A DNA stretch of 63,094 bases from Xanthomonas populi (GCF_002940065.1 NZ_MDEJ01000007.1:1-63094), one strand, 5' to 3'; counted from the stretch's first letter, positions 44,235 through 55,484 are shown. Numbers and translations: made by a program. The notes: generated by a model not told the origin, from the letters alone.

Positions 44235-45149
44235 ATGAGCATATTGCTTCCGCCGCTGGCAGCGCTGCGCGCCTTCGAGTCCGCCGCGCGCCTGCAGAGC
44301 GTCAGCCGGGCCGCGCAGGAACTGCACGTGACACATGGCGCAATCAGCAGACATATCCGCACGCTCGAGCAATCCGTCGGTGCGGCATTGTTCGCCAAGC
44401 AGGGTCGCGGTCTGGTGCTGACCGCTGCAGGCACCCGACTGCGCGAGGCCAGCAGCGAAGCGTTCTCCTTGCTTGGCAGCGCCTGGGCCGAGCTACGCCA
44501 GCGCAGCGGCGATGCGCCGCTGGTGCTGGGCTGCTCCGGCAGCCTGCTGGCGCGCTGGATCATCCCGCGCTTGGCAAGGCTAAACATGGATCTGCCGGAC
44601 ATTCGCTTGCACCTGGTCGCGCAGGAGGAAGACCCAGATGACGCGCTTTCGGGCTTGGACGCAGTAATGCTGTTGGCGACACCGCCTTGGCCTGGCAATT
44701 GGCAGGTGCAAACGCTTGGCGATGAGCGCATTGGACCGGTCCTCAGCCCGCGCCATCCGCTGGCAGCGACATTGCACAACGCATCGCCGCAGGCATTGCG
44801 CAACGCGCCTTTGCTGCAAGTGCGATCGCGGCCGCAGGCATGGTCGCAATGGGCGAAGCAGGCAGGTATAGAGTTGCATGACAGCGCATTCGCCGCAGAA
44901 TTCGAGCATTTGTACTACTTGCTCGAAGCGGCAAATGCCGGCCTGGGCATCGCGATCGCACCGCAGCCACTGGTCTCGGAAGACATCGTAGCTGGCCGAC
45001 TGCTGGCCCCATGGGGCTTCTTCGCGACTGGCGGCCAGTGGTTGCTGGCGAGCCCACGCCGCGGCAAGGACCCGCGCGTAGATCGGTTAGCGCAATGGTT
45101 GCAACACGCTATGGAGTCTCCTGCGCAACCCGACATCGACGGAGGATGA
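44235..45149 (+). CDS. LysR-family regulator, TrpI-like by position
   Basis: A 304-residue regulator with an N-terminal winged helix-turn-helix (about residues 20-44, [20 protein letters not shown]) and a C-terminal ligand-binding domain. The sequence belongs to the GcvA/TrpI/AmpR branch, with the typical [12 protein letters not shown]. Its divergence from trpB, with a shared operator-like repeat between them, suggests it activates trpBA in response to indoleglycerol phosphate, as in pseudomonads. This is inference; sequence alone cannot separate TrpI from relatives. Confidence 0.82.
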   Translation: MSILLPPLAALRAFESAARLQSVSRAAQELHVTHGAISRHIRTLEQSVGAALFAKQGRGLVLTAAGTRLREASSEAFSLLGSAWAELRQRSGDAPLVLGCSGSLLARWIIPRLARLNMDLPDIRLHLVAQEEDPDDALSGLDAVMLLATPPWPGNWQVQTLGDERIGPVLSPRHPLAATLHNASPQALRNAPLLQVRSRPQAWSQWAKQAGIELHDSAFAAEFEHLYYLLEAANAGLGIAIAPQPLVSEDIVAGRLLAPWGFFATGGQWLLASPRRGKDPRVDRLAQWLQHAMESPAQPDIDGG

Positions 45150-45162
45150 GTGCGCGTTGCGC

Positions 45163-45284
45163 ATGCCCGATAGCACGTTCGCACAGGCCAACGGGCCGGC
45201 AGCGACGGCGCCTACAAGCCTGAACGCAAGGTGCTGCACGATGCACGCAATGCGCCCAAGGCGGATTACGTCTGTCATGCCTGA
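45163..45284 (+). pseudogene. Possible frameshifted small ORF after the LysR gene
   Basis: An ATG at 45163 opens MPDSTFAQANG; one base shift at a GGG run near 45196 continues as AGSDGAYKPERKVLHDAR and NAPKADYVCHA to a TGA at 45282. The second part has third-position G/C like real genes and no start codon of its own. A single lost G would explain it. No family is recognised. Confidence 0.35.
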
Positions 45285-45753
45285 TATTAAGCAAATTCAG
45301 CCGACCTAACTCTCAAGTTTTTTCGCTTCTGAATGCATCAATTCGTCGCAACACATACGCTTCTCGAAAAATCTCCGAAACTCCAAGTGCCAGATGTTAA
45401 TTGCGAATCGCAATAAGCAGCATAGATTCTATGAATGCAGCAAGCAGGAAACGCAATTTCCTGGCCGTCCTTTGATGCATTTGCGCGACGCAGAGAGCGT
45501 CTACAGAGCAGGCTTGGCGCGACGATGACGCATGGACTTCCTTGGCTTTGTTGCGCCCCCTGCACGGGACTATCGGCGGATCGACCGGGGGAGCATTCAA
45601 CCGATGCAGCGTTACACCGGCACGTCAGCAGGATAAATCCACAACCAGGGAGATGCAGCGGACTTCATTACTCACATCGCATTGTGCCGGTGCCGATCAT
45701 ATGCACCATGCGCCACCATCGTCGGCGTGGCCGACGTATCGACCGGAGCTGAA
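45285..45753. other. AT-richer upstream region of the effector gene
   Basis: A stretch with base composition below its surroundings, containing the PIP box at 45322-45346. No gene is supported. A GGCTTTGTTGCGCC string near 45544 is like the ends of some IS5-group elements, but no partner end or target duplication is seen. Confidence 0.5.
45322..45346 (+). promoter_or_regulatory. Plant-inducible-promoter (PIP) box
   Basis: TTCGC (45322-45326), exactly 15 bases, then TTCGT (45342-45346). This is the HrpX recognition form (TTCGB-N15-TTCGB) of Xanthomonas type III genes. No good YANNNT box is found at the usual 30-32 bp downstream, and the gene start is about 408 bp away, so function is likely but not certain. 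Confidence 0.65.
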
Positions 45754-47529
45754 ATGATGAAGGCAGCACAACCCTCAACAACGTTGCGATCTGCTCGCAA
45801 CTCGCAGCCGGAAAATGTACATGAGGAGGCAGACCAGACCAACACCGTGGACAACACAACAGAACACTTGCAGGCCACAACAGCGGGATCCAGCCGATTG
45901 CCGAGCACCCGCCCTCCGCGCAGGCCAGCATCTGGCGGCGAGTCCGGCTCTGCCGGTCACATCACGCAGCCGTCCCTGGAGAGGCTGCCGACAATCGATC
46001 TAGAAACCAGCCAAGACTCGTGGCCGCCGCCCTCGCCGAGACAAGCGCAAGGCAGCACCAGCAGCACGCAGCAACAAAGTAGAGAACTGGCAGCGCGCAC
46101 AGGAGCTTTGGCGCGTATGACGGGAACCGGTTGGTATAACGATCTTAAAAATTGCGGCGAAGAGATAGCCAGCCAATCCAGAAACGCGGCGCAGAGCGCC
46201 CATGACAAACTCTTCACAGGCATGAATCAAACCTCGCCCGCTCTCATGATAGCGGGCGATGCGATAAGGGCCATCGCCCAGGATTTGCTGCTGGACCGGC
46301 TACCCAGCAGTACCGCCTTGGGAGCCTACGCCGGCCACTCCCTGCAGCAACTGGCGAGCTGCGGCATTCCCACCTTCGCGCGCGAAGTGACAATGTTGAA
46401 CATCTACAGACTCCTGGCCAACTCCAAATTCGCCAAGGAAAATCCGTTCGCCATCGTCGGGATGCAGAGCATGGTGTCGATGATGGCGATCCTGGCGCAT
46501 GCCAAGGTGCGTCAACCACGCATGCGACGCGACCAGATCGCTGCGGTTAAAGGCCATTTCGGCATGAGCGATGCGCAATGGGACGCGCTGCCCGAAGCGG
46601 AAAAAACCAAAAATATGGCGATTCAGCGCGCCGATTCGCGCCGCGTGACCGCCAATCAGGTCATCGCCGAAAGCGGATTTCTGACGATGAGTTCGCTAGC
46701 TGCAGCAGCTGGCGATTGCACGATCCCCTCGCAAGTATTAGCGACTCAACTGCGCAATATCGTCTATGCGGGAATGCGTGAACTCATACAGGCCAGCATG
46801 AAAATGGTAGCGACCCGAGGACCGTCGACCAGCGGGGTCAATGACAACAACATGAGTGCAATGGCAACTTCTTACACGCTCACCAGCTTGCTGTCCACAT
46901 CCGCCGCCAATATAGCGGTTGAGAGCATCGAGCAGAATAGAGAACCGCGGATGCCCGAGGACATGGACATGAGTGGATTTGGAGAATCCGCCGCCATTGC
47001 CGCAGTGCGGGCGCTGTTCAATACTGCCGTGGAAGTAGTAGACGCGGCATTGACCAAGCACTACGAGACCAGTCAGGTCGGCGGGGAACAAACCTTCAAC
47101 GTCGGCGACAAGCTGCCGATGACCGACCATGATCGCTTACTGGACAACTCTATCGCACGTTTTTCGTGGAATCAATTGGCCGGTATGATCAATCTCGCGA
47201 TGTCTAAGGTTGCCGAGTCCAGCAACTTGGCAGCGCGAAGTGATTCAGCCTCAGTTTTCCTGTCCGCCACATCCACGGCCGCTGGGTTCGGGCTGTCTTA
47301 TCGCAATACGAACCAGACCTATCAGGCACACGCCAGGGTGCGCAGTGCGGTGGCCGCGCAACGGCAAGTTGTCGCTCTGGAGGCAATTAGCGAAACGCCG
47401 GGAGCCGTTGCGCCTAGCAGCGAGCAGTGGACGCGGAGTCAACCGGATCAACCGCCTGCTGACAGAATGCAGGAAATTGGCAGCTCCTTGACGACGATCA
47501 GTGAGTCAATTGAGCCCCCGCTCGGATAA
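45754..47529 (+). CDS. Candidate type III secreted effector, family not recognised
   Basis: A 591-residue protein from the ATG at 45754, which has GGAG five bases upstream; an in-frame ATG 24 codons earlier lacks one. The first ~135 residues are rich in Ser, Thr, Gln, Pro and Asn and poor in hydrophobics, like a type III export signal and chaperone region. The rest is helical with several moderately hydrophobic stretches (for example around PALMIAGDAIRAIAQ and FAIVGMQSMVSMMAILA) and an Ala/Ser-rich helical C-terminal half. No catalytic motif is visible. A PIP box lies upstream, base composition is below the neighbours, and it splits trpB from trpF. I could not assign it to a named Xop family. 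Confidence 0.7.
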   Translation: MMKAAQPSTTLRSARNSQPENVHEEADQTNTVDNTTEHLQATTAGSSRLPSTRPPRRPASGGESGSAGHITQPSLERLPTIDLETSQDSWPPPSPRQAQGSTSSTQQQSRELAARTGALARMTGTGWYNDLKNCGEEIASQSRNAAQSAHDKLFTGMNQTSPALMIAGDAIRAIAQDLLLDRLPSSTALGAYAGHSLQQLASCGIPTFAREVTMLNIYRLLANSKFAKENPFAIVGMQSMVSMMAILAHAKVRQPRMRRDQIAAVKGHFGMSDAQWDALPEAEKTKNMAIQRADSRRVTANQVIAESGFLTMSSLAAAAGDCTIPSQVLATQLRNIVYAGMRELIQASMKMVATRGPSTSGVNDNNMSAMATSYTLTSLLSTSAANIAVESIEQNREPRMPEDMDMSGFGESAAIAAVRALFNTAVEVVDAALTKHYETSQVGGEQTFNVGDKLPMTDHDRLLDNSIARFSWNQLAGMINLAMSKVAESSNLAARSDSASVFLSATSTAAGFGLSYRNTNQTYQAHARVRSAVAAQRQVVALEAISETPGAVAPSSEQWTRSQPDQPPADRMQEIGSSLTTISESIEPPLG

Positions 47530-47808
47530 ACCCTGTGGCAGATGCCAACGGGAACGCGCGGGCGAATCGCTGCGCTGCGAGAACTAGCGCACGAATGCAT
47601 TGCAATACACGTTCTCCAGCGCCCCGTAACGAAACCGGCATGGCGTCCCGCTACAGCTTCGCACGGGCATGGGCACGGAGCCTTGGCGCTTGTGCGTGGG
47701 ACGCAACGTGGCCTAGTGTCGAACAGGACTGGGCGTTGACGCACATGAAATCGCCGCGCAGGCGAGGCCGCGAAGTGCATGGCAATCGGCTGTTGGCTGT
47801 TGGCTGGA

Positions 47809-48477
47809 TCAGCTCATTTCGTGGCAGTCAGCGCGGCGCACTTCGTCAACGAACTTGCGCATCATGTGGCCGTCCTTGATCCCGGGCGCCAGTTCCACGC
47901 CGCTGGACACATCTACGCCCCACGGCAGCGTCGCCACGATCGCATCGAACACGTTGTCGGCGTTGATACCGCCGGCCAGCAGGAACGGGCGATGAAGGCC
48001 GGTCGGCAACCGCGACCAGTCGAATGTCTTGCCGGTGCCGCCACCAGCGCCGGGCGCATGGCTGTCGAACAGGAAACCGGCCGTATTGGGATAGGCGAGC
48101 TGCAAGGTGCGCGCGTTGGCGTCTTCGCCATTGACGGGGGTGCTGCCCATCGGCACGGCCTTGAGATAGGCAAGATTGAAACTGCGGCAGAACGCGTCGT
48201 CTTCTTCACCATGGAACTGCAGCAAGGTCGGACGCACGGTGCGCACCACTTCGCGCACTTCTTCCTTGGAATTGTTGCGGAACAACGCCACCACATCGAC
48301 CATGGGCGCGGTGGCCTGGCGCATCGCGCGTGCCTCGGCCGGCGCCACGCGGCGCGGGCTGCCGTGCGCAAAAATGAAACCTACCGCGTCCACACCCAGC
48401 TCGCCGGCCAGTCGAATATCGCCGGCGCGGGTCATGCCACAGAACTTGATGCGGGTGCGATACAGCGATCGATTCAT
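47809..48477 (-). CDS. trpF: Phosphoribosylanthranilate isomerase
   Basis: A 222-residue TIM barrel of tryptophan synthesis. Catalytic Cys and Asp lie in RIKFCGMTR and, near the C-terminus, [24 protein letters not shown] is also typical. Start at 48477 overlaps the truA stop by 4 nt, a conserved truA-trpF arrangement. Confidence 0.97.
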   Translation of the reverse strand: MNRSLYRTRIKFCGMTRAGDIRLAGELGVDAVGFIFAHGSPRRVAPAEARAMRQATAPMVDVVALFRNNSKEEVREVVRTVRPTLLQFHGEEDDAFCRSFNLAYLKAVPMGSTPVNGEDANARTLQLAYPNTAGFLFDSHAPGAGGGTGKTFDWSRLPTGLHRPFLLAGGINADNVFDAIVATLPWGVDVSSGVELAPGIKDGHMMRKFVDEVRRADCHEMS

Positions 48478-49247
48478 TGGGTGACCTCGGCGGGCAGATG
48501 CCACTCTGCGGTATACAACGGCCCGATAAACACCAGGCCTTGTGGCGGCGCTGTCGGCCCGGCCATAGTGCGGTCGCGTCCGGCAAGCAACGTCGCGATC
48601 CAATCGACCGGTTGTTCACCGGTTCCGACCAAGATCAGCGAACCAACAATATTCCGCACCATGTGATGAAGGAATGCATTGGCCTGGACCTGCACCTCCA
48701 CCACCTCGCCAATCCGCTGCACGCTGATGGCCTGCAAGCTGCGGCGTGCATGCGGCGCCTGGCATTGCACACTGCGAAATGCGTTGAAGTCATTCTCGCC
48801 CAACAAGGCCTGCGCGGCTGCGTGCATGGCGCCTGCATCCAACGGGCGACGCTCCCAGCTCAAAATCTGCCGATACAGCGCAGGGCGTATCTGACGATTG
48901 AGCAGGCGATAGCGATAACGGCGTGCACGTGCAGAAAACCGCGCATGGAAGTCGGCCGCCGCCGGCACGCACCAGCGCACCGCGATCGATGGCGGCAGCC
49001 GCGCGGTGGTGCCCAACATCCAGCTGCGCGGGTCGCGGCGGGCATCGCTGTCGAAGTGCACCACCTGGCACTCGCCGTGGACGCCGGCATCGGTGCGGCC
49101 TGCGCAGACCACCTGCACCGGGGCATCGGCGACCGACGACAAGGCCGCCTGCAACCTGGCCTGCACCGTTGGCCCGCCGTGCTCGCCCAATTGCTGCCAG
49201 CCTTGAAACTCGCTGCCGTCGTACTCCACGCCCAGCGCGTAGCGCAT
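48474..49247 (-). CDS. truA: tRNA pseudouridine(38-40) synthase
   Basis: A 257-residue TruA that modifies the anticodon arm of tRNAs. Seen: [12 protein letters not shown] at the start and the catalytic aspartate in [31 protein letters not shown] near the C-terminus. Start at 49247 (MRYALGVEY) by homology. Confidence 0.97.
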   Translation of the reverse strand: MRYALGVEYDGSEFQGWQQLGEHGGPTVQARLQAALSSVADAPVQVVCAGRTDAGVHGECQVVHFDSDARRDPRSWMLGTTARLPPSIAVRWCVPAAADFHARFSARARRYRYRLLNRQIRPALYRQILSWERRPLDAGAMHAAAQALLGENDFNAFRSVQCQAPHARRSLQAISVQRIGEVVEVQVQANAFLHHMVRNIVGSLILVGTGEQPVDWIATLLAGRDRTMAGPTAPPQGLVFIGPLYTAEWHLPAEVTQ

Positions 49248-49419
49248 TGGAACCTGCCTATTGTTGAATCGATTGAGTGTGCGGACCAAGAGCGGCCGAA
49301 AAAACTTGGCGAACGGTCGTCACGGAGGCGCACATGGCGCGAAGGAAGCGCAGTGCACGAGTGGTGCTGCCGCACCGAGCACCGGCCGCGCGCGCCCGAT
49401 GGTGAGCGCAGCCGTTCTG

Positions 49420-49827
49420 TCAGTCGCCCTGAGCGGCGGCGCGCTCGGACCACACTGCCAGCGTCGTGCCACCCGGCTCGCGGAAATGGAACCGGCTGCC
49501 ACCAGGGAAACCGAACACCGGCTTGACGATCTCACCACCGGCGGCACGGACGCTTTCAAGCACTGGCGCCAGATCGTCGGCATACAGCACCAACAGCGGG
49601 CCACCTTCGGCCGGTGTCGGCACAGTTGCACGGTAGAAACCACCGTCAAGGCGCCCGTCGTTGAAGGCCAGGTAGTCCGGGCCATCGGCCTGAAATTGCC
49701 AGCCGAACACGTGTTCGAAAAAGGCGCGGCTGGCGTTCGGATCGATCGAGGCGAACTCCACGTAATCGATGCGCCGCTCGCGTGCAGCGCTCTTGTCTGC
49801 GGCAAGGCTGTCCATGGCCGGGCTCAT
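49420..49827 (-). CDS. VOC (glyoxalase-like) family protein
   Basis: A 135-residue protein of two paired beta-alpha-beta units, with FFEHVFGWQF in the first and FREPGGTTLAVW in the second, the pattern of small VOC proteins related to glyoxalase or extradiol dioxygenases. Substrate unknown. Its start overlaps the fimV stop by 4 nt, an unusual pairing. Confidence 0.88.
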   Translation of the reverse strand: MSPAMDSLAADKSAARERRIDYVEFASIDPNASRAFFEHVFGWQFQADGPDYLAFNDGRLDGGFYRATVPTPAEGGPLLVLYADDLAPVLESVRAAGGEIVKPVFGFPGGSRFHFREPGGTTLAVWSERAAAQGD

Positions 49828-51737
49828 GTCAGCTGCTCCAGCAATTCAGCCGCTTCGGCGCGGGTGGCTTCATCGCCGGTGGCGGCGACTTCCAGCAACA
49901 GGCCACGTGCGGTGTCCCTGTCGCCCAGATCCATGTAGGCCACCGCCAGCTCAAGCCGGTCGCGGCCTGCGCACGCGAACTCCCTGCGCGTCTGTGCGCT
50001 GGGCGCGGCGACGGGAGCCACGGGGGCTTGCTCGACATCCAGGCGGTCCTGGGTGACAACCGCTGCGTGCGGTGCTACCGGTGGGAGATCGCTGACCGCG
50101 TGGTCTGGCGAAATCTGAGGCTCGGACGCAACATACTCGGGTACCACCACTGGTGCTGGCAGCGGCGTTGCACGCAGCGAACGCCAGTCCTCGCTGGTGA
50201 CCACGACCGGCGCAGGCGCTGGCTCGGACAACAATGGCTCGCGGCGCAACGCCTCCGACAGCGGCGGCTGCGCTTCGTAAGCGCGCTCTTCTTCGCGCAG
50301 ATCGGCCTGCTCGAATTCGGTCTCATGCACCACATCGTATTCGCTGGGCTGCGTAGCGGGCTCGGCATCCTGCGGCTCTGCCGTCTCAGCAGCGGCGCCG
50401 GCAGGCACGACGTCGAACTGACGACGCGGCAATGGCGGCAGCGGGGAAGGTTTGCGGCGACGCGCGGCCAGCCATGCGACAACCGCCGCAACGATCAACA
50501 CCAGCCCACCGATCAGCCACAGCGGGAAGCCGCCGCCCTGATCCGCCGCAGCCGGCGTCTCCGACAGGCGCTTCTGCGCGGCCGCCAAATCGGTGTTTTT
50601 CATGGCGATCAAGGCTTGCTGTTGCTGTTTGAGTTTTTCCAGATCGGCCACGCGCGTGCGCAGATCCTGCAATTCGGCATCGCGGGTAGCGATGTCTTCT
50701 CTGGCCTGTTGCAACTGTTGATTGGCCGCCATCTCGCCCTCGCCTTCGGCACTGGTACCGGACGTGGCGCCGGCCTTGTTGGTCTGACTCGCCACTGCAG
50801 GCGCGATTTCGAGCCGCGCGCCAGCGCCCGCAGTGGTGGGCGCAGCAGATGTTGCGGGTGTGGGCGGTGTTGCGGCCGCTGCGCCGGCCTCGGCCGGCTG
50901 CGGAATCGCCGAGCGCGCCTGCCGCCACTGGTTGACCTGCTCGCGCACCATCACCGCCGCTTCGGCGGCACCGACCTGTGCCAGCGCATCTTCCTGCGGG
51001 GTACGCAGCACCGCGCCCTGCTTCAGGCGGTTGATATTGCCGGCGATGAAGGCGTCCGGATTGGTGCGCAACAACGCCAGCATGGTCTGATCCAGCGAAT
51101 GCCCGCTGGAGCGCGCCACTGCGGCGGCGATTTGCGACAAGGTCTGGCCGGAGCGCACCGCCGGCAACGCATCGCCAGACTGAGCGGAAGCGGCAGCGCT
51201 TGCACTGCGGCGCGCAGTTGGTGCGGCGGCGTTTTGATCGGCGCCTTCGGCAGCCGGCACCGAGACTGAGGACTGGCGTGTGATCGTATTGCTGGCCCCG
51301 GCGCGCGGCGCTTCGATGGCCGGCTCGGCAAGCCCCGCGTCGGTGTTGGGCGCATCGACCAGCGCGGAATACTCGCGCACCAGACGCCCCTGACCCCACT
51401 CCACTTCGATCAGGAAGTTGATCGCCGGCTGGTCGACCACCTGGCTGCTGGTCACACGGATCACCGCACGCCCGCGCGCGTCCTGCGCGAACTTGAACTG
51501 CAGGCTGCTGACCAATCCCTGCGGGCGCTCCAGGCCGACACGCGCGAAGGTGGTCGCAGATGCCAGCGCCACGCGTGCGTTGTCGAGTTCGCCTGGGTCG
51601 TTGGAGATGACCGGAATCTCAGCCACCAGCGGTTGCCCAGGCTTGGACAGCACCCGGATATCGCCCAACCCCAATGCCATGGCAGCACCGCTGCACACCA
51701 TCAGCAGCAACGCACCTATCGCTTGTATCGGACGCAT
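49824..51737 (-). CDS. fimV: FimV-family pole-organising protein
   Basis: A 637-residue FimV/HubP-type protein, involved in type IV pilus and polar organisation through peptidoglycan binding. Order: signal peptide (to about residue 22), N-terminal FimV domain (LGDIRVLSKPGQPL), LysM domain at about 190-245, coiled-coil (LQQAREDIATRDAELQDLR), membrane helix at about 402-424, acidic region, and a C-terminal TPR-like motif (AYMDLGDRDTARGLLLEV). It is shorter than P. aeruginosa FimV (over 900). Neighbours asd and truA match pseudomonads. Confidence 0.93.
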   Translation of the reverse strand: MRPIQAIGALLLMVCSGAAMALGLGDIRVLSKPGQPLVAEIPVISNDPGELDNARVALASATTFARVGLERPQGLVSSLQFKFAQDARGRAVIRVTSSQVVDQPAINFLIEVEWGQGRLVREYSALVDAPNTDAGLAEPAIEAPRAGASNTITRQSSVSVPAAEGADQNAAAPTARRSASAAASAQSGDALPAVRSGQTLSQIAAAVARSSGHSLDQTMLALLRTNPDAFIAGNINRLKQGAVLRTPQEDALAQVGAAEAAVMVREQVNQWRQARSAIPQPAEAGAAAATPPTPATSAAPTTAGAGARLEIAPAVASQTNKAGATSGTSAEGEGEMAANQQLQQAREDIATRDAELQDLRTRVADLEKLKQQQQALIAMKNTDLAAAQKRLSETPAAADQGGGFPLWLIGGLVLIVAAVVAWLAARRRKPSPLPPLPRRQFDVVPAGAAAETAEPQDAEPATQPSEYDVVHETEFEQADLREEERAYEAQPPLSEALRREPLLSEPAPAPVVVTSEDWRSLRATPLPAPVVVPEYVASEPQISPDHAVSDLPPVAPHAAVVTQDRLDVEQAPVAPVAAPSAQTRREFACAGRDRLELAVAYMDLGDRDTARGLLLEVAATGDEATRAEAAELLEQLT

Positions 51738-51974
51738 CGCGCCCCCGCCCCTATGTTTCATGTGCATCAATATAGCCGCTGGATGAGCGAAAAAGTCGGC
51801 CATCTCGCGCAGAGTGCCACTGCGGGCGCGCTGCCGCGGTGCGGCAATGTGTATGGCGATCTATGCGCGGTCATCTTGTGCGGCCATCTTTGCAGGGCAA
51901 CGACTGGCCGCATCAAACGTTGAGGCTTGCATTGTGTGCGTGCGTGCCGCGCTGCGCGCATGGCAGGCGCATTG

Positions 51975-52002
51975 CATTGGGCATTGGGCATTGGGCATTG
52001 GG
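51975..52002. repeat. Four tandem copies of CATTGGG
   Basis: Four perfect 7-bp units in direct series, preceded by a partial GCATTG. A candidate variable-number repeat. Confidence 0.9.
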
Positions 52003-52056
52003 TGCTGTCTAGCAGCGCAACCGATGTGATCGCTAGCGAATTGCAGCTCTACGCAA

Positions 52057-52114
52057 AGCGGGCTTGCGCGCGCTCAGGTCTTCCGAAGAAAACCCCATCG
52101 CAGGCAAGCCCGCT
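52057..52114. repeat. 11-bp inverted repeat with 36-nt loop
   Basis: AGCGGGCTTGC (52057-52067) and GCAAGCCCGCT (52104-52114) are exact inverted copies. It lies 75 bp after the asd stop in the minus direction and could be a terminator-like or structured RNA element; no T tract follows. Confidence 0.75.
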
Positions 52115-52188
52115 CGCGCACATCAAGCCTTCGGGCAGCGTTGGATCACAACCGGCGAGCCGGCGCATGCTCCAACGTCTGGCCCTGC

Positions 52189-53214
<1,026 letters not shown>

Positions 53215-53268
53215 GAGATTGTCTTTATCGAAAGAGGAAAGAGGGGAACGCGCTGCGCAGTGGGTTCG

Positions 53269-53300
53269 GGGAACCTCCAAAGCTGGCCGCGGAGGTTCCC
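53269..53300 (-). other. Inverted repeat between the dehydrogenase gene and asd
   Basis: GGGAACCTCC (53269-53278) and GGAGGTTCCC (53291-53300) are exact inverted copies with a 12-nt loop, abutting the dehydrogenase stop codon. Without a T tract it may be an attenuator or transcript stabiliser in front of asd. Confidence 0.6.
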
Positions 53301-54388
53301 TATCGTTTGGTCGAAATGGTTTTGGTCGCGCCGGTTTTGATCGCGTCACTCTCGCTCTCGCCGACATTCGCGGCGCCCTGTTTGGCAGCGGCAACCGCAT
53401 CGGCATTGAGTGCACTTGGCGGATGCCGTGCATTGGGGCCCTGGCCAAGCGCAGCGATCAGGTTGTCCACCGCCAGCTGCACCATGGCCCGGCGCGTGGC
53501 CAGGCTGGCGCTGCCGATATGCGGGGTGAGCACCACGTTGTGCAAGGCCAGCAGCTCGGGGCGTACCACGGGCTCGCCCTCGTAGACATCCAGGCCGGCA
53601 CCGGCCAGGCGCCCGTTGGCGAGCGCATCGGCTAGCGCGATCTCATCGACCAGGCCACCGCGTGCGATGTTCACCAGCGTGGCAGACGCGCGCATCTTGC
53701 TTAGCGCTGCGGCATCGATGATGTGGTGCGACTGCCTGGTGTAGGGCAACACAAGCACGAGATGATCGGACTGCGCCAGCAACGTGTCGAAGTCCACGTA
53801 TTGCGCGCCAAGCACCTGTTCGGTCTCTGCCGGCAACTGGCTGCGATTGTGATACAGCACGCGCATGCCGAAGCCGTGCGCGCCGCGGCGGGCGATGCCC
53901 TGCCCGATCCGGCCCATGCCCAGAATACCAAGCGTGCTGCGGTGGACATCGGCACCGAGCATGGTCTTGAACGACCACTGCCCCCACTGCCCGTCGCGCA
54001 GCCAGCGCTCGGATTCGGTGATACGGCGCGCAGTGGCCATCAGCAATGCGAAGCCGAGATCGGCAGTGGTGTCGGTCAGCACATCCGGCGTATTGCTGGC
54101 CAGGATGCCGGCTGCACTGAGCGCGCCGAGATCGAGATTGTTGTAACCCACACCGACATTGGCGATCGCGCGCAACTGCGGTGCGGCGGCGATTTCTGCC
54201 GCGCCGATGCGCTCGTTGAGGGTGATCAAGGCACCGTCCAGCGATGCCAACCGCGCGGCCAGTTCAGCCGGCGAATACGCAGTAACGCGCTCGGTGGTGG
54301 TCAGCTCGAAATGTTCGCCCAACTGCGCGACGACATCATCGAACAGGGGCTGGCTGACCCACACCTTGGCGCGCCGCGACTCAGACAT
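53300..54388 (-). CDS. D-2-hydroxyacid dehydrogenase (GhrB-like)
   Basis: A 362-residue NAD(P)H dehydrogenase, best matching glyoxylate/hydroxypyruvate reductases. The dinucleotide motif [13 protein letters not shown], the substrate motif NVGVGYNN, and catalytic Arg, Glu and His in [17 protein letters not shown] and LTPHIGSA are intact. The last 40 residues are a Lys/Ala/Thr-rich tail not usual in the family. Its start overlaps the aroC stop by 8 nt. Confidence 0.92.
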   Translation of the reverse strand: MSESRRAKVWVSQPLFDDVVAQLGEHFELTTTERVTAYSPAELAARLASLDGALITLNERIGAAEIAAAPQLRAIANVGVGYNNLDLGALSAAGILASNTPDVLTDTTADLGFALLMATARRITESERWLRDGQWGQWSFKTMLGADVHRSTLGILGMGRIGQGIARRGAHGFGMRVLYHNRSQLPAETEQVLGAQYVDFDTLLAQSDHLVLVLPYTRQSHHIIDAAALSKMRASATLVNIARGGLVDEIALADALANGRLAGAGLDVYEGEPVVRPELLALHNVVLTPHIGSASLATRRAMVQLAVDNLIAALGQGPNARHPPSALNADAVAAAKQGAANVGESESDAIKTGATKTISTKR

Positions 54389-55484
54389 CGAGTTGACCGG
54401 GAATCCGCGGCGACACTTCGCCGACATCGCCGCACTGGGCGCGATGACGCAAGGCCTGATCCATCAGCACCAACGCCACCATCGCCTCGGCGATCGGCGT
54501 GGCGCGAATGCCCACGCAGGGGTCATGCCGACCGGTGGTGATCACATCCACCACTATGCCGTCGGCATCCACCGTGGCGCCGGGCAGGCGCAGGCTCGAC
54601 GTCGGCTTGAGCACCATCGAGGCGGTGATCGCCTGGCCGGTGGAAATGCCACCCAGGATGCCGCCGGCATGATTGCTGAGAAAGCCTTCCGGGGTGATCA
54701 GATCGCGGTGCGCGGTGCCCTTCTGCGCCGCACTGGCGAAGCCGTCGCCGATCTCCACGCCCTTGACAGCATTGATGCTCATCAGTGCGGCGGCCAGTTC
54801 GGCATCGAGCTTGCCGTAGATCGGCTCGCCCCAGCCCGGTGGCACGCCACCGGCCACCACGTCCACGCGCGCGCCGACCGAATCGCCGGATTTGCGCAGC
54901 GCATCCGTGTAGGTTTCCAGCACCGGTACCTGCTCGGCATGCGGCCAGAAAAACGGATTGTCCTCGACCGCATGCCAGTCGAAACCGGTCGGGCGAATCT
55001 CGCCCAGCTGCGACAGGAAGCCGCGCACCAGCACGCCGTAGCGCTGCTTGAGCCACTTCTTGGCGATCACGCCGGCGGCCACGCGCATGGTGGTTTCGCG
55101 CGCGGACGAGCGCCCGCCACCACGCGGATCGCGGATGCCGTACTTCTGCCAATAGGTGTAGTCCGCATGCCCGGGACGGAACTGCTGGGCGATGTTGCTG
55201 TAGTCCTTGCTGCGCTGATCGGTATTGCGGATCAGCAAGCCGATCGGCGTGCCGGTGGTGCGACCTTCGTAGACACCGGACAGGATCTCGATGGCGTCTG
55301 CTTCGCGGCGCGCCGAGGTGTGTCGGCTCTTGCCGCTGGCACGCCGCTGCAGATCATGCGTGAATTCTTCCGGCGCGATTTCCAGACCTGGAGGGCAGCC
55401 GTCGATGACGCAGCCGATGGCCGGCCCATGCGATTCGCCGAACGTACTCACCGTCAGCAAGCGACCAAAACTGTTACTGCCCAT
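54381..55484 (-). CDS. aroC: Chorismate synthase
   Basis: A 367-residue enzyme making chorismate, the branch point to aromatic amino acids, from EPSP using reduced flavin. The three signature regions are present: GESHGPAIG with a catalytic His, [15 protein letters not shown], and [16 protein letters not shown]. Coupled to the membrane protein gene upstream by an 11-nt overlap. Confidence 0.98.
   Translation of the reverse strand: MGSNSFGRLLTVSTFGESHGPAIGCVIDGCPPGLEIAPEEFTHDLQRRASGKSRHTSARREADAIEILSGVYEGRTTGTPIGLLIRNTDQRSKDYSNIAQQFRPGHADYTYWQKYGIRDPRGGGRSSARETTMRVAAGVIAKKWLKQRYGVLVRGFLSQLGEIRPTGFDWHAVEDNPFFWPHAEQVPVLETYTDALRKSGDSVGARVDVVAGGVPPGWGEPIYGKLDAELAAALMSINAVKGVEIGDGFASAAQKGTAHRDLITPEGFLSNHAGGILGGISTGQAITASMVLKPTSSLRLPGATVDADGIVVDVITTGRHDPCVGIRATPIAEAMVALVLMDQALRHRAQCGDVGEVSPRIPGQLDV

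Larger units (their letters stand above)
51738..52188. other. Intergenic region between fimV and asd
   Basis: 450 bp with no supportable gene. It holds a CATTGGG tandem repeat (51975-52002) and a long inverted repeat (52057-52114), and should contain the fimV promoter and the asd terminator. Confidence 0.7.

Noticed and set aside
45544-45560. GGCTTTGTTGCGCC as an insertion-sequence end
   Set aside because: No matching inverted end, transposase or target duplication nearby.
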